From contig CM056554.1 of the NCBI GenBank assembly GCA_029721515.1, positions 24,429,488 through 24,493,487 on the forward strand: DNA of 64,000 nt, written 5' to 3'. The notes beneath the pieces were generated by a model. The model searched no databases and was not told the DNA's origin. It worked only from the letters and a program-made list of their open reading frames with translations. Shown in pieces: positions 12,168 to 23,382 of this stretch (positions within the stretch are counted from its first letter, which is position 1; each line of letters opens with the position of its first letter). The position numbers were made by a program, and so were the translations under genes. Origin of the DNA: Synanceia verrucosa. Taxonomy: Eukaryota; Chordata; Actinopteri; Perciformes; Synanceiidae.

Positions 12168-12731
12168 GTGTGCGTCCCATTCCCTACCACCAAGCGTCAT
12201 GTGCCCCCTAGTGACCTGGGTGTGTTACAGCAGTGTTATGTAACACACCTAGTGATTAAAGATCACATATTATGCACTTTTTCTGCAATTTTATATAGGT
12301 TTCAGACATCCAACAATATTTTATTCAAAGTGTATTACCCCAAACTCAGCCCTGGTCCTGAATTCCAGCCAGTTAAAAATCACTGTATTGAGCTCTGCTG
12401 AGAACAGGCTGTTTCTGTGTCTGTACCTTTAAATTTCCCTGCACTGTGTCTGACCACGGCCCCTCTCTGGAGAGAGGAAGTGGCTCTCTCTCTCCCCTTA
12501 CCGTGTGCTTCTGTTTACTTCTCGATGCGTACTGGCAGTGGCTAAAGAGATCACTAACGTTACTCTGCAATGCACGGACAGCACCGTTAACAGTAGTCAG
12601 AGTCACCCAAATTACAAATAAGTGTATAACATTAGCTTCAAATGAGCCTTGTGCTCACAGAGCTTATGTTGAATTTCTCCTGATTAATTACTCAAGGACA
12701 CAAACGTTGGCAAAGCAGTCCTCCGAAGCCA

Positions 12732-14094
12732 GGGGTGCGTTTCCCAAAAGGTTCGTTGCTAACGTCGTTAGCTACTTCCTACGTTCGAACGATGGATCCA
12801 CGACGCAGGTGTTTCCCAACAGCATCGTCCGAACGACGCAACTTCCGATGTTTACAACTAACGTAGTCCGATGCATTGTTGAACGACGGAAGTGTTTCCC
12901 GAAAGCTTAGTTGGAACGATGCGTCGGAAGTTGCATCAAAAAGTTGTGTCGTTTAAACGAATAGCATGGAGCTGTCGTTGAATGTTCGTTCAGGTGACGT
13001 CATGTCCTCTTCTTCTTCTTGGGGCCTGAAATGTCAGGATTAGGCACCCTGTGATCCATGATCCCCCTACGGCATGAATGAAGGATGGCACTTTAACTTT
13101 CACCTCACAGTTGAGGTGAAAAGATGCAAGTTATGTTGTAAAAACCGATTTTGTGTAGCCCCAGAAGTTTCAGATTGTAACGTAAATAGCCTACTATTAA
13201 ATAATTATTTTATGTTATATTATATTATTAGATAGATAGATAGATGCAGATTATGATAAAATATGATAATAAAATGAGGTACAATTTCTCATAAACTATG
13301 AGATAAAAAAGACAAACAGAAATATAAGTCTGACAGTTACACTGCACTTGCAAATGACAGTGTGTTACACACAGTTACACATAAGATTTCTAACCAACAA
13401 TAAGTCATCATTAATGCGGTCCGATTGAATAGGGTGGTGACCCACAAATGATGAACAAGTAATGTTAAATGTTCAGAAATATTGCACATACACCACTTGA
13501 TACTGAAATACAATGGCAGAAATTTTACTAGGCTACATCTTATCTGCCGGCAAAAGTGAATCATTTTATTGCCCCCAGGAGGATTTGAACCCATTCCTAA
13601 CTAAACAACATGTTGACACACTGCAGTGCCCACACTTTAACCACTATCCTATCACACCACGGAGTAATGTAGGAGCTGTAGTGATGTATAGGGTAGATGT
13701 AAATATTTTTTTCTTCAATTTATCACGATTATATTAAACAAACTGCATTCAGTTCTTGTTTTCTATGAGTAGGAAACATGATCATGTTGATGAATATTTC
13801 CCAAAGTGGCTAAAGATGTCACACTGGCTTGATGGAAATAAAACTATGTTTTTGTCGTCAACACGCTTTCAGCAACGAATGCATCCAAGTGCTCTCCGAG
13901 CGCTTCCGAAACATCTGGAAACTACGTCGTTCGGACAACGGAAGTTCAAACTAACGTCGTTCCAACTTACATAGTACGATGGTAGTTGGAGATTTTTGGG
14001 AAACGGTCGGAAAGGGGAAGTTCGGTCGTTCGGAAGTACTACGTACTACCGTGGTTTCATGCTAACTTCCATCATTATTTGGGAAACGCACCCC
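12732..14094. mobile_element. TIR transposon fragment with GGGGTGCGTTTCCC ends
   Basis: A perfect 17-bp terminal inverted repeat, GGGGTGCGTTTCCCAAA, lies at 12732-12748 and, inverted, at 14078-14094. Behind both ends the words GTTTCCCAA, CGAACGACG and their variants recur many times, resembling subterminal transposase-binding arrays. The middle is AT-rich and contains a tRNA-like segment. No transposase is visible, so the element is non-autonomous. The superfamily is not resolved from sequence alone. Confidence 0.7.
13570..13665 (-). other. tRNA-like (SINE-head-like) segment
   Basis: On the minus strand a GATAGTGGTTA-like box A (13638-13655) is followed by a perfect box B, GGTTCAAATCC (13581-13592), at tRNA-like spacing with a long intervening arm. 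It may be a tRNA-derived SINE head or a decayed tRNA pseudogene caught in the transposon. I see no convincing acceptor stem, so it is probably not a functional tRNA. Confidence 0.4.
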
Positions 14095-14139
14095 AGGTTA
14101 GCTGAGCTCCAGAGGACTGCTTTGTAAACATGGGCCCAT

Positions 14140-14549
14140 ACAAATTATGCTTGGCTATACACCTGAAGTTGAAGCATGGATCAGTACAAACTGTCCTGAA
14201 CACTACAGGCGTGGAAGCTGTATGTTAATCCATTTTGTGTTAATTTACTATGTAGCTCTACTTAGCGCGATGGCCTGTAAACATATCATGAGGGTAGCTG
14301 CAGTGCTAGCATTACAGGGACATGTTTACACTGCAGCTACCGGAGCTACCGGTACCTCCGGAGGGTAGCTCCGGTAGCTGCAGTGTAAACATTACAGGGG
14401 CATGTTTACAGGCCATCACGCTAAGTAGAGCTACACCGTAAAGCAACAGAAAATGGAATAACTTACAGCTCCACGTTTGTAGCTATGTTCCAGACAGTTG
14501 GTGCAGATCCATGCTTCATCTTCAGCTGGTTAGTGAAGCCTGCTTTGTG
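14140..14549. repeat. Large imperfect foldback (inverted repeat)
   Basis: The left arm (14140-about 14345) and right arm (about 14360-14549) are reverse complements with scattered changes. Matching words are AGCATGGATC, GTAGCTCTACTTAGCG, GATGGCCTGTAAACAT and ACACTGCAGCTACCGGAGCTACC. The short loop is GC-rich (ACCGGTACCTCCGGAGGG). Transcribed, it would form a ~190-bp hairpin. Confidence 0.8.
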
Positions 14550-15255
14550 AGATGATGAGCGCACACATGCTAAATTTTGGGAAACTCTCTTGCTACATTT
14601 CCAGCTAAAATAAATCAATCCACTGGGTCTTCAGAGGACGAACAGAGTAAAAATACCTTCCTGTATTCGTTGAAGCAGCCAACACACAGAGCAGCTGCCG
14701 TGCTTTGCTCCAAACTTTGTCAGGTTAGGAGCAAACCTGAGCAAATAATGCCACTCCGTAACTTTAGAGGAGGGTTGTCTGTCTGGTGGGAGGCTGGCTC
14801 AAAGGCACTGTCCTCTACTGGAGGGAGGGGCATTTCGCCATTCTACGTTAGTAGGCAAAAACTCAACTCGCCTGTTTCAGCACACATTGGCAAAGAAGAG
14901 GAGCAAGCAGGGGAGGGAGGTGACAGACTTTTTTCACTCCTGGGGCCTCATTCACAGGCTATGGGGACACATACTACTGTACTACCTTTATAAAGTGAAT
15001 TTTGCATAATAGGTGACTTTTAAAGAAATGGACGTAAATGAAAAATACATGAGCAATCATATTAAAAAATAATGGGGGTGTCTGTTTTCTTTACTTAACT
15101 CTGCCACTGCCGGTCCCAAGCCCGGATAAAAAAAGAGGAGGGGGGAGTGAGAGGGGTGGGTGGGGTGGGGTTAATGAATCACTATGGTTCATTCTGTGAG
15201 AATCATGAATGTGCACCCCAAATTAGAAAAGATTTGGATGAAAAAAAAATCTATT

Positions 15256-15628
15256 TCTGAGCAGTAGCTCAGTCTGTAGTGACTTGGGCTGGGAATCAGT
15301 GGATTGCCAGTTCAAGTCCAGGTCAGACCAAATGTGGAGAGTGGACTGGTAGCTGGAGAGGTGCCAGTTCCTCCTCCTGGGCACTGCCGAGGTGCCCTTG
15401 AGCAAGGCACCAAACCCCCAACTGCTCGGGGCGCCTGGATAAGGGGCAGCCCCCTCACTCTGACAGCTCTCCTCCAATGCATGTGCATGTGTTTGTTCAT
15501 AACTTGTGTGTGTAATGTGCAACTGAAAAAAAAAAAAAAATACTAACAGAGTAAAAAAATGTAATTTCCCTCACTGAGGGATCAATAAAGGAATTCTTCT
15601 AATTCTTCTTCTTCTTCTTCTAATTCAA
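15256..15628 (+). mobile_element. V-SINE-type tRNA-derived SINE
   Basis: The head is tRNA-derived, with a box A-like AGTAGCTCAGTCTGTAG and a box B-like AGTTCAAGTCC. It is followed by the conserved central block of fish V-SINE-type elements (GAGGTGCCCTTGAGCAAGG then CACCAAACCCC). The tail TTTCCCTCACTGAGGGATCA then AATAAAGGAATTCTTCT ends in a TTC-rich repeat. A second copy on the other strand lies at 19180-19526. Such SINEs are transcribed by RNA polymerase III and mobilised by a partner LINE with a matching 3' tail. Confidence 0.85.
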
Positions 15629-15884
15629 AAGTTTGGCCTGGTGGTGGCCGTGGCGGAGGGGTCCAGGTTTATTATCAGGTGGATATTTCTGTATTCAACA
15701 AATAAACAATGTGCCTGACTCAAAAACTTGGCCAACAATTTCCTGTAAATCATTTTCTAGGGGCAAATATCCCTGGGGTCAAATTGACCCCAAGGACGAA
15801 ATGTGTGAGTAATATTTGAGGGTTAAATTTACACTGTTCTGTTGTCTCTGATTCAACCTATACTGTTGTACTGATATTCAACCC
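15629..15884. other. Short unassigned spacer
   Basis: No gene is recognised. It includes the near-palindrome GGGGTCAAATTGACCCC at about 15776-15792. Confidence 0.4.
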
Positions 15885-16745
15885 TTCACACTCTCCCCCA
15901 CTTAAAAGAATGTCTTCTGACATTTGCCATCTTTCTGTGTCTGTGTCCTAGTGTGCGAGAGCATAGTAATTGCAGTAGTGTGGCTGTGACTGAATGGGGT
16001 ATGGCAAAGGGATAAAGCTTTGGTATACTGCAAGCGGGTGGTTGGACATATTCACATCTGCACTCCAAGGACGGATATGTCATATGTGAACCTTTCTGTT
16101 GGTCTCCCCCTCCAATGTGATCTTCTCAATTCCTCTTTCGCCAACTGCGTTGCACTGTAGATGACAAGGCATAGTTCAAGAATGAGCAATTCCCGCTAAT
16201 TGTTGCAATCTTTGGAAAAGGCTGTTCTTAAACTCACATCTCTGATCATGATGGAGCTTCTCTGGCTAACCAAAATGAGGAATAAAATCTTCAAATATCT
16301 TTTCAGCTGCAGTCTTTCCAGATTTATTCTTTGTTGGGTATGTCTGAGCGTATCGTGTGAAGTGGTCGATAAGTACCAGGATATACTCATATCCTCCCTT
16401 GCTTGGCTCCAGATGTAAATAGTCAATCAAGACCAGCTTGAAGGGTGCAATAGTTGTTGTGGACCCTATTGGAGCTTTGTGTGGGATGCTGGGCCATTTC
16501 TGCTTGATACAGAAATCTTTGTCACATAGTCCTCAATGTCTTGCTGCATGTAGGGCCAGTAAAATCTTTCACGGGTGAGATGAATCACCCTTTCATGTCC
16601 CATATCGTTATGTAAGCTCCTCAACACCACAGGCTTTTCGAGGAGGACCAGTTGTCTGTTTAGTTCTGTTTTCCGGTAAAGTAGTCCATTGTCCACTTCC
16701 AGCTTATTCAACTCAAAATGTAGTAGAGGGATGTCAAGACCAGAA
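15885..16745 (-). pseudogene. Ty3/gypsy integrase fragment
   Basis: The minus-strand frame 16466-16711 shows an integrase zinc-binding region: HNDMGH spaced from ERFYWPYMQQDIEDYV, as in gypsy H2C2 domains. The cysteine pair that should follow is not evident (KISVSSRN). Downstream, a degenerate catalytic core can be followed to about 16080 in mixed frames (a GGYEYILVLIDHFTRYAQ-like stretch). Stops and frameshifts break it. No RT, gag or LTR is attached, so this is an isolated fragment. It is a different family from the chromovirus at 18-23 kb and from the Gmr1-like copies. Confidence 0.7.
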
Positions 16746-16915
16746 ATGTAGGTAAAGGTGAGTCAGCTGTGTAATGACGCTGTGAGTCTGAAACAACGCA
16801 AGACAACTGGAGATCCATCATGGTGGCGCCCAGCTGTTTGTGAAGGTAGCAGAGTTTCACCAGAATAACTTCATCGGACAGATTTTCCGAACCTCAGCAA
16901 TATTCACAAAAAACC

Positions 16916-17594
16916 TTGGTAAACCTTGAAAAGTTTGTAGATGACTACTTCTACCGGCTGTCTATCATGAGTCCACCAAAAAAACAACTACGCCGTGACT
17001 CATCCACCGAAACTGACGACGGGACCACAACAGTAGAGGTTAGTATCCTGCAGTCGATAAACAACAAACTTTCAATACTGGAAATACTACATGCTGACAT
17101 TAAAGACCTCAAAGCTAGTCTTGACTATACACAGTCACAACTCGAGTCGCGACAGATGTGAGACCTCCAATGCTGAAGCATTCGGGATAATCTGGTCTTC
17201 TCTGGAATAGCAGAACAACCCGAAGATAACCCAGAACAGGCGATAAAATAGTTTATGCATTCTGCCCTCAAACTGTCCAAGGATACTGTTAAAAACATTA
17301 GCTTCCACCGTGTTCACCGGATGGGAGCCAAAAACAACAGCAGACCGAGACCCATCGTTGTGAAATTTCAGCACTACAAACAAAAAGAACTCGTCAAAAG
17401 CCAAGGAAGAGAACTGAAAGGAACAAACTATGTAATTAATGACCAGTTCCCTCGTGAAATCCAGGACAGAGAAGAAAATACTCCCTGTTTACAAACAGTA
17501 CCGTGAGAAAGGAAGAAGACTTGCGCTGACTGTGGATAAACTATACATCCACGGCCAGCTTTACCAGGACAGCAACATCACTATCTGGCTGTAA
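16916..17594 (+). pseudogene. L1 ORF1 (RNA-binding chaperone) remnant
   Basis: The first piece (16916-17161) is charged and predicted coiled-coil-like (SILQSINNKLSILEILHADI). The second (17255-17506) matches the L1 ORF1 RRM region, with FHRVHRMG, RPRPIVVKFQHYKQKE and NYVINDQFPREI. A third piece after a frameshift near 17475 (REKGRRLALTVDKLYI) ends with TAA at about 17594. Stops near 17160 and 17250 and the frameshift make it non-functional. In L1, this protein coats the element RNA in the cytoplasm. Confidence 0.75.
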
Positions 17595-17886
17595 CTCAAA
17601 GCCCCAGATCCTACACCAAAAAGCATGGACATATATACACACGCTAATGTTAATTAATCCAGATATAGACATGCACCTATATATTTAGATAGATATCAGT
17701 TGGAATTTGATCTTGTTTTCCAGTTGCTCTCCGACTGTTGCTCCACTGTGTTCTCCCCCATTGTTGCACAGTGTGGCTATGCTTTGTTTATGTTTCTGTT
17801 GTGTTTGCGTCTTTGCTTTTGTCTTTGCTTAGTTTTTTGTCTATGTGTCATGTTTTTCTCTTTCTGTTTCCCCCACCAGTAGCATC

Positions 17887-18361
17887 ATGACTTCACACCT
17901 AAACCTAACATCCTGGAACATACAAGGAATCAGCTCCTCTGCCAAAACCAAGGTATTAAACCATCTGCACGAACTGAAATGAGACGTCTATTACAAGAAA
18001 TACATCTCACAGCAGCTGAATCTCTTAAACTAAAAGCCAGATGGATTAGCCAGACCTTCCACTCAACCTGCAACTCCAAAAAACGTGGGACTTTCATTTA
18101 GATTAACAAAAATGTACCATATTCCCATTGTACTACTATAACCGATCCTGAAGGACGTTATATTATAATCAACAGCAACATTGACAAAGATAACATAAAG
18201 ATAGCTAGCATCTATGGCCCTAACGCCGACATCCCCACTTTCTTCCGCTCGTTCTTCTCACAATTATCCAACTTTCCCAACTCCAACATCATTGCATTGC
18301 ATCCATTGTAGCAGGTGATTAACACTGTATTGAACACAGCTGTTGACCATTCTTCAACCAC
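17887..18361 (+). pseudogene. L1 ORF2 endonuclease segment (5' part)
   Basis: From the ATG at 17887 the frame reads MTSHLNLTSWNIQGI, the usual start of an L1 ORF2 apurinic-type endonuclease. It is quickly broken by stops and frameshifts (near 17980, 18110, 18140). It is cut at 18361 by the chromovirus; the endonuclease resumes at 23622. Confidence 0.65.
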
Positions 18362-18366
18362 ATTAT
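18362..18366 (+). other. Target-site duplication of the chromovirus (left)
   Basis: ATTAT here and at 23617-23621 flanks the 18367-23616 element. Confidence 0.7.
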
Positions 18367-19622
18367 TGACAAGGGTCCATGTCAGGGAACCCAGATGCAC
18401 GACTCAAAGGCGGAAATACAGTTCTCAAAAAAGTCTTTATTTGCAGAAAGGGAAAGCAGCAAGGCACGATGTTCCAGCAGGGAGGTGGAGGACGGCCACG
18501 CGCCTCCTGGCAGGCGGAGGTGCGGTTCCTACTCTTGCTACTCTCAACTATAAACAAAAAACACTTTCAAATTGAAAGGGAAAACCATTTAACAGTACCT
18601 TAAACCAAAAGGGGAATCTTACATCCACAGGCTATCAAAATTACGGTTATCAAGTCAACGGGAAAAAAGGAGGGAAATAACCAAGGGAGCTAGGGCGAGG
18701 GAAACTAACAGAAAACCGGAGACACCTACAACTCTACGCTAGAGGGGGGAATTACAAAAACTAGGGGAGTGATACTAAAGAACAAAAAACTACAAGGATC
18801 TACTCCGGAGAGGATTCTTCTTGTAAGCTAAGGGGAAAGCGGGGTATAACAAAAACCAGAAGGGGGAAAACTAAACAGACTAGGATCTACTCCGGAGAGG
18901 ATTCATCTAGTGGCAAACAAAAACAGAGGCTATCAAAATTACAACAAAAATGACCATAAGAGGTCATAGGAGGCTGGAAACTGGAGAAGGCAGAACTCGG
19001 GAGCGAAGGACACAGGGAACATGACGATCAGGCAACGAGACAAGGGAAGACAGGACTATTTATACATAAGGTGATGGGGAACAGGTGGAGACAATTAGGG
19101 CGGGGTCAGACAATCACAAGACGTGGGAAACAGGAGGAAGGGGAAGTGTGAATCTGAAACGAGAAGGAACATTCAGTTAAGAAGAAGAAGAATTCCTTTA
19201 TTAATCCCTTAATGAGGGAAATTACATTTTTTCACTCTGTTAGTATATATATATTTTTTTCAATTGCACATTACACACACAAGTCATGAAACAAACACAT
19301 ACATTAGAGGAGAGGTGTCAGAGTGAGGGGGCTGCCCCTTATCCAGGCGCCCCGAGCAGTTGGGGGTTCGGTGCCTTGCTCAAGGGCACCTCGGCAGTGC
19401 CCAGGAGGAGGAACTGGCACCTCTCCAGCTACCAGTCCACTCTCCACATTTTGGTCCGACCTGGACTTGAACTGGCGACCCTCCGATTCCCAGCCCAAGT
19501 CACTACAGACTGAGCTACTGCCGCCCCAGTTATTTCAAAATAAAACAGGAAATGACAAGACAACATGTATGCACGAGACAAAAATAGTTAACTTAACTCA
19601 AACAGACAGACGGATCATGACA
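18367..19622 (-). repeat. Chromovirus 3' LTR with SINE insertion
   Basis: It runs from the ATTAT duplication to the polypurine tract. Without the 347-bp SINE and its repeated 6-bp target it is about 0.9 kb. It contains a direct repeat of GGATCTACTCCGGAGAGG at about 18797 and 18882. Its inner 262 bp (19008-19622 without the SINE) match the 5' LTR remnant. A TATTTATA-like TATA box candidate in element sense lies near 19060-19068. Confidence 0.85.
19180..19526 (-). mobile_element. V-SINE inserted in the chromovirus LTR
   Basis: This is a minus-strand copy of the same SINE type as 15256-15628. Its head (GGGGCGGCAGTAGCTCAG in sense) is at the 19526 end and its TTC-rich tail at the 19180 end. CAGTTA at 19174-19179 and 19527-19532 is the target-site duplication. 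The uninterrupted LTR at 23520 confirms the empty site. Confidence 0.9.
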
Positions 19623-19636
19623 GTACCCTCCCTCTA
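19623..19636 (-). promoter_or_regulatory. Polypurine tract of the chromovirus
   Basis: In element sense, AGAGGGAGGGTAC lies immediately before the TGTCATG start of the 3' LTR. This is the expected position of the plus-strand DNA primer. It overlaps the end of the pol frame. Confidence 0.75.
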
Positions 19637-22600
19637 GGACCGGCATCCTGACAGGCCAGGGAGCTGGGGATGGTTTCTATAGAAGTCAGTGATGAGGGTC
19701 TTATCCACAATGTAGCTGGCTGGAATCCATGATCTCTCCTCAGGGCCATAGCCTTCCCAGTCGGCCAGGTATTGCTTCCCCCTCCCCCTGTTGCGAACCG
19801 CCAGGAGCTTACGGACGGTGTAGACAGGGTCGCCGTTGATCATCCACGGGGGAGGAGGAGGAGGGGCAGGTGGAACAAGGGGACTTTCGTGGGCAGGCTT
19901 GATCTTCCCCACGTGGAAGGTAGGGTGCACTCTGAGGGACCGGGGTAGTCTGAGCTGGACTGCCACTGGGTTGATGACTTTGGAAATCGGGAAAGGACCG
20001 ACAAACCAGGGAGCCAGCTTCCTGGAGGAAACGTTAAGGGGAAGGTCTTGAGTCGAGAGCCATACCTTTTGCCCCTCCCTGTATGGCGGCGCTGGTCTCC
20101 TGTGGCGATCCGCTGCCTTCTTCATTCTCTCCTGGGTTCTAAGTAGAATCCTGTGTGTGGCTTCCCACACCTTCAGACAGCGACGAATGTGTGCATGCGC
20201 TGAGGGGACCACCACCTCATGGTCCAAGTCTGAAAAGGTGGGAGGTCGGTAGCCATACACACACTGGAAGGGAGAGATGCCTGTGGCGGAGCTGGGAAGC
20301 GTGTTGTGGGCGTACTCTACCCATGTGAGTTTGCTGCTCCAGGAGGACGGGTTTTGTGACACCAGGCAGCGTAGACAGGTCTCTAACGTCTGGTTGAGTC
20401 TCTCGGTTTGGCCGTTAGCCTCCGGATGGAGGCTGCAGAACTCTTTCCAGAACCGGGATATGAACTGGGGCCCCCGGTCCGAGAGGACGTCTCTGGGAAA
20501 ACCATGCAAGCGGAAAACATGATGCAACATCACCTCCGCCGTCTCTTTGGCAGAGGGTAGCTTGGGCAATGGAATGAAGTGTGTCATTTTACTGAATCGA
20601 TCCACCACCGTCAGAACGGTGGTGTTACCTTTAGAGGGGGGAAGTCCAAAGAAGTACAAAGTCCAGCGAAATCTCTGCCCACGGGCTGGATGGGATGGGA
20701 AGTGGTTGTAATAGGCCCTGGCGACGCTGGGATGACGTCTTGTTGCGGGTGCACACTGGGCAAGCCTCGATATATTCCCGGACCATGCTGACCATCTCGG
20801 GCCACCAAAAGCGCTGCCTGATGAACGCCACTGTCCTCTTGACCCCCGGATGGCAGGTGAGGAGTGAGCCCAATGGACCACCTGGGGGCGTAACTGGGCG
20901 GGCACAAACAGGCGATTGGGCGGGCACCCCGCAGGTGGTGGGTTCCCACCGTTAGCCTCCTTCACCTCTGATTCTATTTGCCAGGCCACCGCTCCAACCA
21001 CACAGTCACGTGGAAGGATAGATTCAGGCTCTCTGGCTACAGGCTCGGGGTTGAAGAGGCGGGACAGGGCATCTGGCTTGGTGTTCCGGGACCCCGGCCT
21101 GTAAGACAAGGAGAAATGGAACCGGTTAAAAAACAGGGACCACCTGCTCTGGCGAGAATTAAGAGTTTTGGCGTTTTTTAAATATTGCAGGTTCTTGTGG
21201 TCTGTCCAAACCAGAAAGGGGAGCTGGGACCCCTCTAGCCAGTGCCGCCACTCCTCCAGGGCTATTTTGATGGCGAGAAGCTCACGGTCCCCCACGTCAT
21301 AGTTCTGCTCAGCCTTAGACAGGCGGCGAGACAGGAAGGCACAGGGGTGGACCTTGTTGCCCGAACTGGAATGTTGCGATAGCACTGCTCCGACTCCCAA
21401 ACTGGAGGCATCCACCTCCACGATGAACTGGCGAGTGGGGTCAGGCATGGCGAGAACCGGAGCCGTGGTGAACTGTCTCTTGAGCTGAGCAAAGGCCTTG
21501 TCGGCGGCACGGGACCATTGGAATACCTGGTGAGGAGAGGTTAGCTTGTGCAGAGGAGCAGCAATGGCGCTAAAGTTACGGATGAACCGACGATAAAAGT
21601 TAGCAAATCCTAAGAATTGCTGCACCTTTTTATGGCTATCTGGAACTGGCCACTCTGTGACAGCTCTTACTTTAGCCGGGTCCATTTGGATCCTACCCTG
21701 GGCTATGTGGAAGCCCAGGAAGGATACCGACCCGGCATGAAACTCACACTTCTCGGCTTTACAGACCAACCTGTTTTTCAAGAGACGTGAGAGTACCTGC
21801 CTGACGTGCATCTGGTGCGACTGCAGATCTGGGGAGTAGATCAGTATATCATCCAGGTACACATAGACAAATGGGGTGTTAAAGCCGGCCTTCCATTCAT
21901 CCCCCTCCCGGATGCGCACCAAGTGATAAGCGTTACGTAGGTCCAGCTTGGTGAATATCTTGGCCGCTTGCAACTGTTCGAAAGGCAGGGGGTAGCGATT
22001 CTTGACAGTTACCTTGTTCAATGGTGCGTAGTCAATACACGGACGGAGCGAACCGTCTTTCTTCTTCACAAAGAAGAAGCCCGCACCCGCAGGGGAGGAT
22101 GAGGGACAGATGAGTCCGGCCTGGAGGGATGTGGTGACGTACTCCATGGCCTCCTTCTCGGGACCGGAAAGCGCGTATAAGCGCCCCTTGGGGATGATGG
22201 CATCCGGAACCAGGTCGATGGCGCAGTCATAGGGACGGTGAGGAGGAAGAGAGAGAGCCCGAGCCTTACTGAATGCCTCTGCCAAATCATGATAGCAAGT
22301 GGGAACCATGGAGAGATCAGCCAAGTTGTTGGGGTGCCCAGGCTCCTCCTCGGTCTGGAGCGCCCTGATGGTCACGGAAGGGGGAGCCGACTGCAAGCAG
22401 GATGTCTGACAGTCCGGAGACCAGGACTGGACCCTTGCCGAGCGCCAGTCCACCCGAGGGTTATGTCTCTGCAGCCAAGGAAGACCAAGCACCAGTGTGG
22501 GTTGTGGGGACCTGAACAAACACAAGGTGATCACTTCCACGTGCCCTGCTATGGAGAGAGTCAAAGAGTCAGTCTGGTGCGTTAGGGTAAACAAAGCCTT

Positions 22601-22909
22601 CCCATCCAGTGTCTTAGCTCTCAGAGGCTCCTTAAGGGGCACAGGTCGCACCCCCAACTTTTCAGCTAAGTCCCAGTCTATTAGGCAAATGTCCGCCCCG
22701 GAGTCTATGAGCACTTGAAGGTGCAGTGAGTGGGTGCGAGTAGACAGTGTTACCTGGGTCAGTTGTCGAGGAGCCTGGCAGTCGTGGAGAAACGACTCAC
22801 CAGCGCCCTCCTCGGGTGGCCTGATGAGTCTGATCTTTTTAACGGGCAGTTCCTGATCTGGTGGTCCCGTCCTCCGCAGTACAGACAGCGACCCTCCCTC
22901 ATCCGGCAC
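19634..22909 (-). pseudogene. Chromovirus pol (protease, RT, RNase H, integrase, chromodomain)
   Basis: A 1091-codon frame overlaps the end of gag. Visible in order: protease IDSGAD (D about 69), RT motif A LDLRNAY (about 321-327) and YLDD (351-354), RNase H VEVDAS (D about 500) with WTDHKNL, integrase SDRGPQF and HPEANGQTERLNQ, and a C-terminal chromodomain (VYTVRKLL, WEGYGPEERSWIP). Although open, it is defective. The RT segment between KAGFNTP and FVYVYLDD is missing about 35 residues, including motif B. The integrase zinc finger (about 20640-20930) is read out of frame; the correct frame there shows HPGVKRTVAFIRQ and CPVCTRNK. The spacing between the second D and the E of the integrase triad is 24 residues instead of 35. 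Chromodomains target integration to particular chromatin marks. Enzymatic activity is very unlikely. Confidence 0.85.
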
Positions 22910-23382
22910 TGCCTCTCCTCGGGAGTGAGGCAGGTATGACCCACCTGCATGGGTTCCCCATCAGATACGGCAGGATCCTGGTGGACCGGAGCTGAAGGTG
23001 GAGGGCCCTCGGGACGGGGTCTCCAGGGGATACGACGCTCCAGTTCCCGCTGCTTTTCATGCCGGAGGACCTGGAGGCGCTTCTCCGTGCGGATGGCCAG
23101 GGCAATGAGGGAGTCGAGGTCCTCGGGCAGCTCCATCGACACAAACTCCTTCCGGATCTCTGGGGTTAGGCCGGAGAGGAAAGTGTCGCGGAGAGGCCGC
23201 TTGGTCCACCCGCTGTCCGCCGCCACAGTGCGGAAATGGATTGCGTAATCCCCCACTGATCGTCGTCCCTGGGTGATGGAGTTGAGAGTCTCCAGAGCCT
23301 CTGCTCCCACGGCAGTGTGGTCGAACACTTTCTTCAGGGTCTGCGTGAACACACGGACACAGGGAACATGACGATCAGGCAA
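22759..23382 (-). pseudogene. Chromovirus gag, N-terminally truncated and fused to LTR sequence
   Basis: The 207-codon frame contains the back half of a gypsy gag (VGDYAIHFRTVAADSGW, LRDTFLSGLTPEI) and a zinc knuckle CLYCGGRDHQIRNC (C166, C169, H174, C179) that would bind element RNA. The first ~10 codons are read from LTR sequence, because a deletion joined the LTR at about 23355 to the middle of gag. The ATG at 23382 is therefore artificial. The end overlaps pol by about 150 bp in another frame. Confidence 0.85.

Larger units (their letters stand above)
10612..12255. other. AT-rich unassigned stretch
   Basis: There is no gene or recognised transposon. The only structure I can see is a pair of ~70-bp direct repeats (11201-11269 and 12092-12167), listed separately, and a TAGC tract near 11940-11953. 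Confidence 0.5.
12256..15025. mobile_element. Non-autonomous TIR element, itself interrupted
   Basis: The left end TTAAAGATCACATATTATGCA and the reverse complement of the right end (TTAAAAGTCACCTATTATGCA) form imperfect ~25-bp terminal inverted repeats. There is no transposase. The 2.77-kb span contains a later 1.36-kb TIR insertion (12732-14094), so the original was about 1.4 kb, plus a strong foldback at 14140-14549. No target-site duplication is obvious. The family is unresolved; a hAT-like MITE is a possibility. Confidence 0.6.

Noticed and set aside
13570..13665. A functional tRNA gene
   Set aside because: Box B is good, but I see no acceptor stem pairing and the variable region is too long and unstructured.
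14577..14993. 138-codon open frame
   Set aside because: It lies inside a non-coding TIR element, has no recognisable domain, and its composition matches the surrounding DNA.
15304..15546. Open frames over the SINE, repeated at 19286-19637
   Set aside because: They translate the non-coding SINE, and the same peptide appears at both SINE copies.
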